Notes: generated by a model not told the origin, from the letters alone. A stretch of DNA of 64,000 nucleotides from Stratiolaelaps scimitus (GCA_019614645.1 JABWDB010000011.1:5629501-5693500); one strand, 5' to 3'; positions 39,633 through 53,139 are shown, counted from the stretch's first letter. Program-made: numbers and translations.

Positions 39633-41137
39633 CTACCAAAACCCTTCAGGACCATGTACCCTTGCATAATACTGGACTCTCGGTGGAACATCTCTCTCTA
39701 GGTTGTCAAACTGGTCTTGGCCTCTTCTGTCAGCAAAAATACCAAACTGTCGAACCAACTGGGCCGGGTTGATTTCATCAATTTCTTCTCGTACGGGCTT
39801 CAATTGCGTGAAGTGCATAAACTGCAACGAATCGATTGAGATCGACGCGTAAATGGCGCGCAAAAGCGATGAAACCTTCACCTTTCGCGCGAAACCTTCT
39901 ACGCGGTTCCGCGTAAGCTTCAATGGACTCGGGGATTAAATTTATGTCAGATCAACTCGAACCCGAGACGGGAAGAGGACTGCTAGTGAGAATCTACGTG
40001 GATGCAAATCACGCTATCCCGCTACATTACTGCCCCCCCCCCCGTGGTTTAGGAACTGCCCGGAATTCCCCTCTGGTTTTTTGGAAACTATCCAAAACCC
40101 AAAGAAAACTGATGGAAGTGCCCACCAGAAACCCACTGGAAAAGGACCCATGCCTCGTGGAAACCCCCTACATACCGCTAGCAGGCTTCCCGCAATCGGG
40201 TTTCGTGATCCTGCCACGATCAGACGTCGATTGTCTGCCCAGATGTCGAAGCAAGCGGCGAGATTTGGGTAGATGCCCTCATTGGCTGCGATGAAAGAGC
40301 CGAAAATGACACGGAGGAAGTCGCCGTTCTCCCGGCTCCACAGTAGAACAGTGCCTTCCTTCGATCCGCTAATGATGAATGACGAATTCATTTGTACTGC
40401 CACGACATCGACCTTATGTCTATGGAGTGCTTTGACAAGGTCTCCGGCGGCGAGGTCGAACAGGAAGATTGTCATGCCGTTAGCGACAACCATATCGAAG
40501 CCGTCCGACTCGAGAATACGGGTGGGCTTCCCCACATCGGTAAGCACCAGCGGGAGTATTAAATCGTGCTTAAAAGTGAAATTATCCGCGTTCCAGACAC
40601 GAATGTGCCGATCACTACCGCAGGTGATAATGTAGCCATTGTCACATGCCAGATAGTCGATAGGTGTCAACTTGCCCTCTACCAACTGTACTGGTTCTCT
40701 CTCGTCAAAGGGAAACCACAGCGTTACAACGCCGTAAACGTCAACGGACATTATAAATGTGTCGTTGAAGGTCACCCACAACGCTTTCCCGTCATCTCCA
40801 GTGAATATGGGCTCTGCGCTCTGCGTCAGGTCCCATAGGAAAACTCTTCCTTCATAATCACAGCTCGCTACCCTGCAAAAATGTGACTGGATATAAAAGA
40901 CCGTTTTAATATGCTCAATCAACGACACGCCACGCGGACTGAACGCAGCTCATGAGGAAGTTTTTATCATATAGATATGGAGATGTCTATTTTCGTGCCA
41001 GTTCTTAGGGTAAGTATATATATATATATATACAGGAATGTAAACATGTGTGTATATATATATATACACACACAAGATGTGATGTACAGCATGGAGATAT
41101 TTACAATAGCAGCCGTATCTATGTACATCTATACCAT

Positions 41138-41178
<41 letters not shown>

Positions 41179-41235
41179 ATGTACATAGATACGGCTGCTA
41201 TTGTAAATATTTCCAAGATCCAAGATATATATATA

Positions 41236-41275
<40 letters not shown>

Positions 41276-44200
41276 AAGATTGGTATATATATATACCAAT
41301 ACCTTCACTCGTCTCGATATATATGAGACTCGTAGTGAAGGGATTGGTATATATATATATGTACAGCTTATATAGATAAAGAAGAAGTCCGGTAAATGAG
41401 GATATAATCCGGTGGAGTCCGGTGTGTTGAGGAGAAGCTTAAGAAAGCGAGCCTCACCTAAATGTGCAATTTCGCGTCAACCGCCAACCCATTACATCCT
41501 AATTTAGCGGACTATCGCCGAAGGTAGCCGCAGCCTGGACTACGCCACCTCTTGTTCCAGAGTTCGTTAGGGAACCCCCCAGCGTTCGCAGGGAGTACAC
41601 GGGTAGCTGGGAGGCATTTTGAGGCCTGCCTGTTCAAGATGTTCCCAGCGGGAGTCTCTTCTCGAGCTTCGCGACTTTACAACCCCCCCCCTCCCTGTGT
41701 GGAAAGATTCTTTCCGCTAGGTGGCTCGCTGTCATGTTGGCATAACCGGTGAGCTGTGTAACGCAGTCATTGTCTACGATGTTCATGTGTAGCCAGAGTA
41801 TTGGCGATTCTCAGCGCCCCCGGCCACCCCCGCGAGTAATGCGCTCTTTGGGCGGGAGGTCGCACCCCAGTGTCATTTACACCCTCGCACCTCCCGAAGG
41901 TATCGTTGGAGACATTAATAACAATAATAATGATAATCAATATTACACTACTTATAGTACCACCGAAATCTAGGCGCACTGCGGTTAGGTGTTTCGTACA
42001 TTTTCCCCCGTATTTTCAGTTTGCCAGTTCTCTTCTTATGCAAATCCCCGGGGAAATATGTCAGGAAGATTCCGCGCCTCGTGTCCCAGACGGATAGTTG
42101 GCCTTGCTCGCTTCGTGCGATCGTCACGTCGTCCAAAATTTCCATGTCGACGAAGGCTTGCGCGGGTATGTGACGATATGTTGTTAAGCGGTCACCTGCA
42201 ACGCCCGATGTTAGGGGTGTGTCCTTTTCATGCGAGCACCGGCGAGCAGATACATAATATACATAAATGCATACATCCTTATAAAATTGGGCTCCATTGA
42301 CGATACGACAGTAGTTGTACGTACTACAAGTGAGTGATTTTTACGGAAGACGACGGCGGCGGGAGTAACGCAATACGTGTACATAACTGCATTTACGTCA
42401 ATGAGCCTCAATTTAAACGAATGATTTGGACATCAATGGACATGCCTATACATGCATGCATGCCTATGTATATGTATGAGGCTGATTATGAATCGTGTGG
42501 CAAGCGCCTTCGGCCTAGTCAGGCCCGGCCCGACCTGGACCAGTGCGGCCAGGGGGGGGGACTGGTCCACTGAAAAAGCCTACCAAGCCATGACAAATGG
42601 TTTATTGACAACGGAACCAGCACGAATTGCCGGACGTACATCAGAGGAAATCACCGAGCACCGCGTGCTAGCATTTGTAACCAATGTCCGTACAGCCTAG
42701 ACTTAGCCCCAGCCCAGCCCAAGTTTTCAGCCCCAACAAACAGATGTCACCAACAATTGATCCCAAAAGCGTGTGGAATTGTCGAACCGCAAAGCAGTCT
42801 CAATCAATCACACACACACAACGACATCGTCTTCCACCGCTGGTCATAGTTTCCCCGAGGAACTGTGAGATCAAAGGGAAGGGTGCCTCAGAGAACATGC
42901 ACGACATTCATTAGCGGTCTATCGTATCATTCGATCGTCCTCAAGTTTTCCTCAAATAACACCTATGTGTTTTTGCTGATGATGATGTTCTGTGTTCACC
43001 CGGCAAACGTGTCGGTAATCACTGTTATGACGCCCTATGAACTAGCCTCAGCGTTTGTCAAGTGCGAGAAATACTGAGGCGTATCACTTCGGCGCGAGAA
43101 ATACGTACGGCGTATCACTTGCCGATTGCTCACCGTCTCAAATCGATCTCTCTCGTGCCCAAGGTGAGTTGAGCTGTCTGTAGAACTCACCGGTATGCGA
43201 ATCCCAGAAGTCAATATAGCCTCCGGCATTGGCGGTGACAGCTCTGTCACGGTAACATCGAACGCGACGTACCAATCTACCCGGCATGACAATCTCGCGA
43301 TAGAAGCATGGCGCGCCCGTTAGCCAGCGTGGGTTAGGCAGGAGAATCTCCCGTCTGTACGTCTCCTTCCAGGCATCCGGCTGGTCCCGCTGTGTGTGAG
43401 GATTCAAACGAGAGGTGAGTACATGCACAGAGACATAAACCCTTTGCCTAGACGCTGCCATATGACCACCGCTTGCTACCCCCTACCCCCCCTTCCCCCG
43501 GTCTCCCACCGCTCTAATGCTCCTATGCAATCATGGGCTCGCCATGCCGGACCCACAGTCTAGGTACAGGCCAGACAAATGAACGGGATTTAGTCTAAAT
43601 ATCGGATTGTGTACAAATCGACGTGTTGTGTACAAATTCCGTGTCAACGGATGTAAGCTCAATTGACAGCACGGTGCATTGCATTGAAGCGGAAGTCCCC
43701 AGGCTTGAGCCAGTCATTGGTAGGCATGCAGGGCGTGTTAGCCCGCAGGGCGAGTTAATCCACTTCCCCCCGAAGTGTTTTAAGCTGACTCGCCGCCAAC
43801 TGTTTTTCCCTATGTGGACAGGTGTAATATCGACCTGTCGACCTGCTGCCGGCTAGCACGGCTTGGTCGCTGCCGTCACGCCGATGGTGTCGCCAACGTT
43901 GACGAGAGCCTTCACGAGGAAATAAATCGCGTCCTGGACCACGGGGTCTGGGCTTCGCGCTTGTTGCCGCTGCCGACACCTGCAGGCCTACACGTGAGCT
44001 GCGGCGGCCTTCCTCCGAATTCCGCTTCATCGGATGGACTCGGGCGTGTACATTCGATCCTATCTCGGTGGACGACATTCGATGATTGCGCGCTCGAGCG
44101 CAAACTCGCACCAAAGAGGTTGTACGTTGGCAATGAGTGGGAAAGACCCTCTCCTGTGGTTCTTCCGGAGATTCTCCTTTGACAAAAAAGCTCCACGTTT

Positions 44201-46592
44201 TGTCCAACTAGTCGCTAGTGTCCGCCGCCGCTGCTGCTGGTTCTACTACTGATAACGAATTCGAAACTCTCATGGGGTCGAACGATACCGAGTGTTAGCG
44301 GTCCTCGCTTCGCATCGTGAGGTCAAAACTAAGCAGGTTACAGAGTCGCTGCGTCAATTTCTCATTTTTGTTTATCAAGACCAAATACGATTTTACACCA
44401 AATACATCAAAGCAGGCAACAACAATTTGCCTGTTCCAAATACGGACTTGTCTTAGTAAACGGTCCCAAAGTAACTGCCGGTTACCGACACTGCTCGGTA
44501 CAGGCGATTCAGACACCGCTGTCCCCGGTATCACTGGGCGAACGCCGAACGAACGCGAACATCGCGGACGCTTCCGAGATGGCTGGTAGTATTCGTTTTC
44601 AGCATTTACAGCGAGACTCCCGTAGATTTTTACGGAACACTTGTACCCGATGTACGTTCGAGCACAAGGGACGATCATCCATTCGTATTCGGAACAATCG
44701 CACTGCCACAAGTGGCGCGTACGGGTCCTTGGCTTAATGGAGGGTGTGTACATATTTTACATGGCTATCGGGCCGAGGTCGTCGAACCGTAGCGTTGTCA
44801 GTCCGGGTTCCCATGGACGACCGGGCCATAGACGCCTTCGCTCACCTCTGCAGCCTGACGAGAAGACCTAGACAACCGTCGACAACAGTCGCTTCCTTCG
44901 GCGGCGGTGACAACAACAATCGAAGGTCGAAGTGCAACCCTTGACATGATGAGATTGGCCAACTCGCCCCAATGCTCGGAAGAGTGTCAGTTTTTGCCGT
45001 CGGGAGGATCTCAAGGCGTCACTTCATCGACTGATACAAATACAATTAAACGCTTGCCTTTGTTCTATGATAGCTTTGAGAATCACGCAGCGCCCGAATA
45101 ACAAAATCGTAACTGCCGTTGAGAGCTCCGGTACGTAATCGGGTCGAAGAAGTATACGGCCTGAAACGCGAATATCTGAATACTCCAGTTAGAAATACGT
45201 ATGTGAACAAAAGCCCTAATGAGCGACAAAGAGCGTCTGTCCGATCCGCTGTACATTTTTTTGTCAGCTAACCACTCGTCAGCTCCTCGCCTATCTGATA
45301 GGCCTGAGCACCTAAGCTTGGGTAGACATGAGGTATTGGGCGTCGTGAAATACCGCCCTTAGGCCCGCACCACACGCACCAAACGCTGCACTGGCAAATA
45401 GAACAGGGCGCCGCAGGCCAAACGGACAGACTCGCCATGTTGTGCGGTCTGCAAAATTTGGTCAGAAACGATAGAGCTGAACTTCGTGCCGTAACGAACG
45501 CTCGGTGTAGGAATCAGTTAAGTAGTAACTCGAGGGGCTTACCAAGATGTCCGCCGGTAGGTCGAAGATTCTGCACTCGGAGCAGATCGCCTCCCACATG
45601 CTATCTGTAGCGGCCGCATCTAGCAATAAGCGGGCTGCGTGCGCAATGAACTCCAATTCGCGAGGCCCAATGGGAAGGTTCCGCAGTATCCTGGGGGATT
45701 GCACGATGAGGGCTCTTTCATCTTCCTGCGATATTGTCTCCTCGACCGGTCCGGCGACTGTGGGAGTCGCGGCGCCGTCGGCCCGGGCTGCAGCCGCAAC
45801 CGCCGCGGCCACCCGTTCCACGAACTGAATCGCTTCCTCAGCACGCAGAGGCCTGTCTCGAAACGTCGGTCAATCGGACGCCGTTAAAGAACAAGACGCA
45901 CAAATAACAATCAGACGCTTATCCTCATCGAGTGTCGGGTGTACAGGTGTGCAGGCCTATGCTCGGGATGTCGGTAGCATCATCGCCCGTGACTTTTTTG
46001 TATATCATCGCCCGTGACTTTTTTTTGTATCAGTTACATATACATATAGATTATACACATATATATTACGCATATTAACCTCCAAACAGGCGGACGCTTT
46101 GAGGATCCCCGCATCCTGTACTGCTGCCAACCCCAGATAGCGGCTGCTCACGATTGCCTGTTCGCAAAACTGAATTATGGGGACTGGTCAAAGCGTCTAC
46201 TGTCACTGGGTTCGTAAGAACTCGTTCAAAAAAAATATGCATCGGACCGACTCAACCACTGTGATCAACTACTGTTCACATGGAACCCATCCCCAACTTC
46301 AGTGCTCAAGGTTTTCAATTGAGTACTTCTAGTTGCTACTACCACCAAGATCTGCACATGTGACAGCTCCAGATTACTCTTTACAGCAAAACCCTCTTCG
46401 ACGCTATCAAATTACCTTCCTACTCATTACCTTCCTATTTAAGAAAACAAGGCACATTTTCCTTGTTTTATTAAATCATTCAATACTTCCATCTCTCTCT
46501 CTCTCTCTCCGAGTGATCCGGTGAGTCACACATCAGAGGTTGAGTAGAAAGTACAATGCTATAGCGCCATCCATTTTGCGGCTAGTTACTTT

Positions 46593-46623
<31 letters not shown>

Positions 46624-46708
46624 ATTCCGACTTCCATGGCCACCGTTCTGCTGTCTTCAGCAACTAACCCCCTTTAATAGATAGCTTTGGACACTTAAAC
46701 ATTCGTGG

Positions 46709-46749
<41 letters not shown>

Positions 46750-48821
46750 GTAAAAACCTCATAACCACGAATGTTTAAGTGTCCAAAGCTATCTATTAAA
46801 GGGGGGTCCCTTCCAGCTGACCCTCAGCTATATATATATATTTATATATATATATTATATGGTAAAAAACCTCGATAATTTTCCCATATATAGTTTTTAG
46901 TTTGCCAAAGTCTTCAGCAGTGTCATCATCGTAGACGGCAAAGGACGTGAGACAAATGAAAATAGCCTGAGCTGACCTCGGTAAACGTGATGCTATTCGA
47001 AATACCCGTCAATTCTACGTTCGGGGTCGTTTCGAGATCTAACGAGGTTCGCTACATTGGGATATGACTAACAAACGACAGTGGGGGATACAGCCTATCT
47101 GCTGACAGGGTCGACCGTTATCTAGATCAGTCACGAATCTTTCGGACATTGTGCTATTGGCGGTTAGTGCACGCGAACACCCTGTGACCACTCGGCACGC
47201 AATGCTTCTACAACTATTCGACAAATGTAAATTTCCCGGGCAGACTTAGCCTGAAGCATGATGGAACTCTGGGAGTCTACGGTACAACCGGAGCCGGATA
47301 GACCCGGATCCGACTGCCAACTCCAGTCGATTCGATGTTATCTAGCGTCATGTTGACGAAATAAAAAAAACAGTGAAGCGGCCGGGGCCCGTTTCGAGGG
47401 AAGAACACAAAGTTGTTAAAATTACGTCTCTCGTACAATCGCGATCTTGCAATCATAGAGATGAGCCGAATAAGATCAGATACTTGAGCCCGAGTACGTG
47501 GCACTGCGCGAATTGTGCTGAGAACTGGTCCACCACCTCGTAGATGCGTGAGACTCTCGAAGTCGTCCTGTAAATAGGGCCAGAGGAACGACATGGGTGT
47601 GAAGCGCGCTACTTGGAATCTCATTGGTCGGCATTTGGCAGGCGGCAGACGACAACCTAGATTGATAACGCCTGCATCGAAAGGCTCGTCAGGTCTTACG
47701 GGACAAGGGAGTACGTCCTGAGTGAGAGTTGGAATTCACCTGATGATACATGATGGAGAGAGAACGCCACCCGTCCCTCAGACCCATTTTAACGCCACGG
47801 ATCAATCCCATAACGTTCAATGCGGGAGCATAAAAAAAAAAGTTCAGTCTGATTAAATAGAAGACTTTAATTTTTATAGTTTTAATATAAAATAAGAACC
47901 ACTATTAACCAAAACTTGTTAGGAATTTTATAAAAAAAATAAATGAATAGTTTTAAGAAATATTTATATTATTTTTAATAGCCTAAAGAAGTCCTAAAAG
48001 TATATGGAATATCTATATAAATAGTTTATTTATTTAAATTAAGCTTAACCTGGTAATAACCAGAGGTTCCGGGTTCGTCGCCGGCGCAAGCAAAATCTCT
48101 CTTGGGATTAAGCAGCTCGTGTTGTGCTTAACGTGCTTGTAAACCGAGTATTTCCCGGGTGCCGTATACCTCTTACGGGTCAACTCGGATAGCACTGTAC
48201 CATAAATGCGCGTGGGTAGAAATTAGGCTGGTTTCGTTACCACAGACATCCCCTTCAGATTCGCGAATCTGAAGGGGATGTCTGTTGTACGTAGGTATGC
48301 GCGTAGGTAGAAATTAGGCTGGTTTCGTTACCACAGACATCCCCTTCAGATTCGCGAATCTGAAGGGGATGTCTGTTGTATCGAAACCAGCCTAATTTCT
48401 ACCTACGCGCATTTATGGTACAGTGCTATTCGAGTTGACCCGTAAGAGGTATACGGCACCCGGGAAATACTCGGTTTACAAGCACGTTAAGCACAACACG
48501 AGCTGCTTAATCCCAAGAGAGATTTCGCTTGCGCCTGCGACGAACCCGGAACCTCTGGTTATTCCAATCGAATCCACCTTTATTTTTCGAGCCCAACGAA
48601 GGCATAAAGATATACAGGACGGTTTTAAGTTTCCCGCAAATTTCCACAACTGAACCAGCGAAATAAAAACACAAATAAAGATAATAAGAAAAACAATAAG
48701 ACACACAGACACAACTGGTAATTGAACAAACCTTATGGGGTCGTTTGGGTCGCTTCATCGCGCGATCGGAGCTGTACTCCTCACTCTCGCTCATCGTCTC
48801 CGATAGCTGGTCCATCGCCAT
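39633..48821 (-). CDS. Gene D: FBXW7-like F-box/WD40 protein with long charged tail
   Basis: Seven exons: 48821-48732, 47567-47437, 45852-45543, 43389-43191, 42195-42000, 40872-40176, 39821-39633; 1812 nt, 603 aa. Exon 1 encodes an acidic-then-basic start ending MKRPKRPHK, a likely nuclear localisation signal, before a GTTTGT donor. Exon 2 (DDFESLTHLRGGG, then VLSTIRAV) aligns with exon 2 of gene B. The F-box exon carries an Ala-rich insert and a weak F-box (NLPIGPRELEFI, then MWEAIC). The linker has DAWKETY. WD repeats include EGRVFLWDL, DRHIRVWNADNF and EGTVLLWSRENGDFLRV. Tail exon 7 begins FMHFTQLKPV, is rich in charge and ends in a Tyr-rich stretch and Trp. The start is the upstream ATG of two in frame. 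Intron 1 holds a foldback element and intron 2 a 45-bp-arm hairpin. Confidence 0.85.
41020..41360. repeat. (TA)n tracts with inverted unique arms
   Basis: Several (TA)n runs are bounded by inverted unique pieces: GTACATAGATACGGCTGCTA pairs with the sequence before the central tract, and TTGGTATATA pairs later on. It lies in the gene D intron before the main WD40 exon. Confidence 0.8.
45256..45318 (-). mobile_element. SINE-B 3' fragment in a gene D intron
   Basis: A diverged tail (GTCAGCTAACCACTCGTCAG, CTATCTGATAGGCCTGAGCA) lies between exons 3 and 4 of gene D. Confidence 0.5.
46668..46805. repeat. Hairpin with 45-bp perfect arms around (TA)n
   Basis: Arms 46668-46712 and 46761-46805 are exact reverse complements (CCCCCTTTAATAGATAGCTT and onward). 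The 48-nt spacer is mostly (TA)n. It lies in intron 2 of gene D. Confidence 0.95.
47829..48050. other. AT-rich island beside the foldback element
   Basis: About 220 bp made almost only of A and T, with long A and T runs but not a simple (TA)n repeat. It contrasts sharply with the surrounding mixed sequence. No coding frame or recognisable family was seen. Confidence 0.6.
48055..48563. mobile_element. Foldback element, about 509 bp, in gene D intron 1
   Basis: The ends AATAACCAGAGGTTCCGGGT and its reverse complement (ending 48563) open two arms that pair over most of their length. The centre carries a perfect 42-bp palindrome twice (48243-48284 and 48334-48375), inside a 91-bp direct duplication. 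No transposase is encoded, so this is a MITE or foldback-type non-autonomous element. I saw no clear target-site duplication. Confidence 0.85.
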
Positions 48822-50401
48822 CTCCGTGAAGATCAAAGCGGAATTTTGTCAACTGCAGCTAAATCTTAGATCCGACTGATGTCCTCCTCCCCCCGGACGA
48901 CCTTTCGCTGTGGCGAAATTTAGACGGAAAATCTCACTCTCGGTGAGGCTCTCTTCGTTATCTTGCGTATCAGTGGCCGTTCAGTGATGCTAGGCTCGAT
49001 ATCGGTTCAGCCTCGCGCCGAATTGGCCAACCTCGTGGCTATGACTGCCCTTGGAGACTTCGCTTTGAAGATGTGCCCAGCCATTGAACTTGTATCCGTA
49101 AGGAAGATTACGTTACACGACGGAGACTAGGTGACTTCATAGGAAGACCGTGCAGGCGGTTATTTGGCAATTTTTAATAACCAAATATTAATATTAACAA
49201 TAATAATAGTTATTATTATTATTATCACTAGTCAATCATTTTAGAGCCTGTGTATATAGAATTCGTTCATCACTTACCCACACATGTGAGGGTAAGTGCT
49301 AAATTAAGCCTATAATTTCGCGTACGAAGATATTCAAACAATGGCTGGGGTCATACGATGAGTTTTAATTAAACGAAATTATTGCTCAGACGATGTGCGT
49401 TCGGTCGAGAACCATCGAAGGTTTCATACAGGAGGGCGTACGCCTACGTCAGACATGGACTTAAGCCCCCTTTGAGGCCTCTGAAGCCTCTCGGAGAGTT
49501 TCGATTGCGAATTTCGCCGGTGTACGTTCGCAGATAATTCTGGAGAGGGCACAGCGAGTATTCCAAAAGCGTCGATATTGTATCTTAGGATCACGGGAGG
49601 ATCAAAGAAACACAATGCGACTGATTCACTTTTACACGGAACCACTTGAACTGACAGTTCGCAGCCGGGCTTGGAGCAGCCTCCTCGGAAAGCGGAAGGC
49701 TTCCGACTGAACTCGACTGATTTGGTTGAAATCCAAAAAGACGAAGAAATTCGATACGAGGACAACCGCGAACATCCGAATTGCTTTTGCCGCTACTGGC
49801 CCTGCCTGCCTGACACCCAAAACGTTCTGATAGATTGGCGCCAACCCGGGAACATTCGGAGTCGCTAGGCGCTAGAATGGCTCCCTCATAAACACTAGTT
49901 CCCAGATGAGCCCCACAGGTCGATCTCCCTATTCGAATGCATTTCACGTTCAAACTATGTACAACAATACAACCATATCGTAGTGGATTTTCATCACTAA
50001 TGATAGTATGAGCAATTATTTTTATTCCGTACTTTATAACCACCACGCGGCGATCGATGATTGTCGCCCGTGCAGCGGGCAAAAGGGTCATTCCAGATCT
50101 GTGCTCGAGCTTCTCGGAGTGGACTTGTCGCTGTAACAACATTATCAGCACGCACCCCTCCAGTCATTTAGCTGAACATCCGTCCGAGATCGATTTTTCA
50201 GTTATTGCTTCCTTAATGAATTCGACGCAGGTTTCGATTCTTTCGATTCTATACGGAGCGTACGTAGAGACCAAGAAGACGTTTTTTTTTTTACGTTTCA
50301 CATTCTCTATTGTGCGCCGATCACTTTGTCAACGACAGTACTACTTGACGTGAATTACGCTGTATCCCTGTAAATTGCGCTGTATCTCTGCCGGTTACCC
50401 T
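48822..50401. other. Gene D upstream region
   Basis: No open frame with a recognisable domain. It should contain the gene D promoter just above 48821. A run of ATT repeats lies near 49190-49225. Confidence 0.5.
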
Positions 50402-51955
50402 TCAATGCAATGAAATGCAATACAAATACACCTTTATTAACCAAAAAGGGGTAGTACAGAGATTATTAAAGAAATTACATAAAGTGTTAGAGGCGAAGGG
50501 AATTTTTACAATTGTGGTAATGGCAAATGTCCACTTTTCGAGTCTCGTGTATGAGACGTGCGGCTCTCCAAGAGATTATTTAGCTTTTCGATGCGTGCTA
50601 CTGACGCAGTGCGCACTGTACGTCCACTGCGCAGAGGGTTTGGACGAAATTCGATGAAATGTTTGACAGAGCTATGTGGTCTTAGGTCCGTAGTATCTAA
50701 TATAGTCATTAGGGAGGGAAGCTTCACTACTTCCCTCGAAACATCACAACGGAGACTGACTCTTCGGATTAACCCCGATTGCACCCTCTCAAGCGCTAGG
50801 ATATGTTTTTTGAGATAGGGCCTCCAAACTGGAGAGCAGTAAAGAAATTTTTGAATGACAAGGCTCTTATAGAGCGCAAGATAAAAATCGACATTTTCTA
50901 CATATAATAAAACATCTAAAAATGGTGTTACATTAATCAGGCATACCGAACTACCTCTGTTACATGCAGATCAAAAACTAGCGAGGAAGTCATTATGACA
51001 CCCAGATCCCGCATGGAGCTTTCACATTTGATAACATCACCATTGATTGTATATTCAATTTTGTAAGTAGAGGTGCACAGAACTGCACATTTCGGAATGG
51101 AGATCAACATGTCGTTCTTACAACACCACTGTTCAACAGTGGTAATGGCTGATTGAAGGAGGAGCCTGTCATCAGCACACCGCACTGGTGTATACAATTT
51201 CAAATCATCAGCATAGAACTTGTGCTTTACACCGCTTGGAAAACTATTTTTGAGATCTAACACAAAGATACAGAACAAAAGTAGGCCCACGCACGAACCC
51301 TGAGGTACCCCAGATGGGCACCGATCATACATCGCTATGAGTATTGTTTATTTTTACGCAGAACTTTCTATCCGTGAGATAGCTTCGGATCCACTCAGCA
51401 CTATGTGCATCTACTTTGAGAGATAAAAGTTTGGAGATTAGAAGGCTATGATTGACGCGGTCGAATGCTTTGGAAAAAATCGGCAGTAAATGCAATCATA
51501 GTCGACTCTCTCATTCTGAAATAGAGCCAAGTCATGGACCATTTCAATCAGCTGGGTTTCGGTCGATTTTCCTTTGGCAAAACCCTGTTGTTCGCTGTTA
51601 AGGAGATCATTTATGGAGAGGTATGAGTAAATGTGATCTACGAGTATCTTCTCAAAAATGAGGCACGCTATGGACCTCTGGGCTACAGGTCTATATTTCG
51701 ACTTCAACAATTCGCTGGGCAGTTACACTGTATATTTCGCGCCAAACCGCAGAGCTTTGTAATGGAGGGAATGAATGCCGGTGAATGTGCCGAAGAATTG
51801 AATTGGAAATGCCCTTCTCTTCTTCACTTCTTCTATTGGTAGCAATCTATTATGTATTATCATAATCTGATCACTCGTCACACCCGAGTAATTAAATATA
51901 CGACGAATCCTTCGCACATTACAATTCGATCATGCTAACAAGACAGGACTTTCAA
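50402..51955 (-). mobile_element. 5'-truncated non-LTR retrotransposon with reverse transcriptase domain
   Basis: Minus-strand frames give consecutive reverse transcriptase blocks. YRPVAQRSIACLIFEKIL and NSEQQGFAKGKSTETQL are near 51700-51550, then VPQGSCVGLLLFCIFVLDL and HKFYADDLKLYTP near 51310-51180, then CESSMRDLGVIM. The thumb region follows, and the element ends near 50402 with GGTTAATAAAGGTGTATTTG and a TGCATT-type tail. Frameshifts break the frame, so the copy is dead. It is close to the 38041 element and to the 3' end at 380-565. It sits between genes D and E in the same orientation as the genes. Confidence 0.9.
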
Positions 51956-53139
51956 TAGGCCTATCGTAGCTCACTGCTGTCGGCCACAGCAAAAGTTCTT
52001 TCAGCCCGCTGGAGAAACTGGTGGTGGGCATGATCCAACGAGCACAATGGCATCGCTTGAAGAGCTTCAGAAGGTCCGATCACAAAACGAGAGAGCAAAG
52101 GAGAGAGACCCACGCTTGCTGTGAAATATATGTTCGTTTAATACTCAGTGATTGGCGCCGAATTTTGCAAAGGCCTTTCGCCCTGTTCCGACATTCAAAT
52201 CAAGCTGTGACATGGTGCTCCATATGTTCCCTGGCGATCATCTACGCGACAGCGCAGCAAGACCCCTCGTCCTGTGTCTCCTTGACCGGTGGTTCGAGCA
52301 GAGCCCTCTCCTGTGTCTCGTCGACGACATCGTAGTAGAAGATCTACACGAGATTTTGAATGAAAAAGAAACAAAGAACACATACGACTATATAATTCAA
52401 TGCTAATGTACGAATCTAATATTATTATGTTAATAGTGACATAATACGAATCACGTACAGTTTCACAAGCGCAAATGAATGATATGGACCAAAAACAGCT
52501 GGAGACGTCAATAAACTTTGTCTGTTGCAACAAGGCCAAGGCTGGAATTGAAACAGGACCATGGCGCCGGTTGTACATTTAATGGTTTCATGTCAACAAC
52601 TGAAGTTAACTATAACATATTGTCAGTCTCGTTTTCTGCACATATTATTTTCATCATGGGAGGATCATTAACAAAGGTATAGTGTGCAGGCGTGCCATCC
52701 GAATTTCCCCGGCACGACCCGACCAGGAGGCGATTCCGATTAGCGAATTTCCTGTTTGCTTTTTAGAAACAGGTTGAGGGCGAAAATAGACACGACCAAA
52801 CACCGGGCTCCGCTGCTTCACAGGCATTCGCCGTAACAGTCGGGGACTCCTGCTCACTAAAAGCCTTCTTGGACCTCTTAAGGACGTTGGCCTCGTTTGG
52901 AATGGAATGGCCCTTACTTGAAACGTCAGTTAGAGAATATCGTGGGAGCTTCACTTGTGCAAAGTAGCTCTCACTCTCTCTCTCTCTGTAGATTTCAAAT
53001 CTGCCCTTGTAGAGACTAGCTAGCCTATTTAGAATGCACAACAAAGTGAAATGGGCTGTCGCTCTGCAAATTGACTGAAGGGCAAATCACAATTGGTTAA
53101 TGAACATAGTTGAGCACAAGCTCTGACCGCCGCAGGAAG

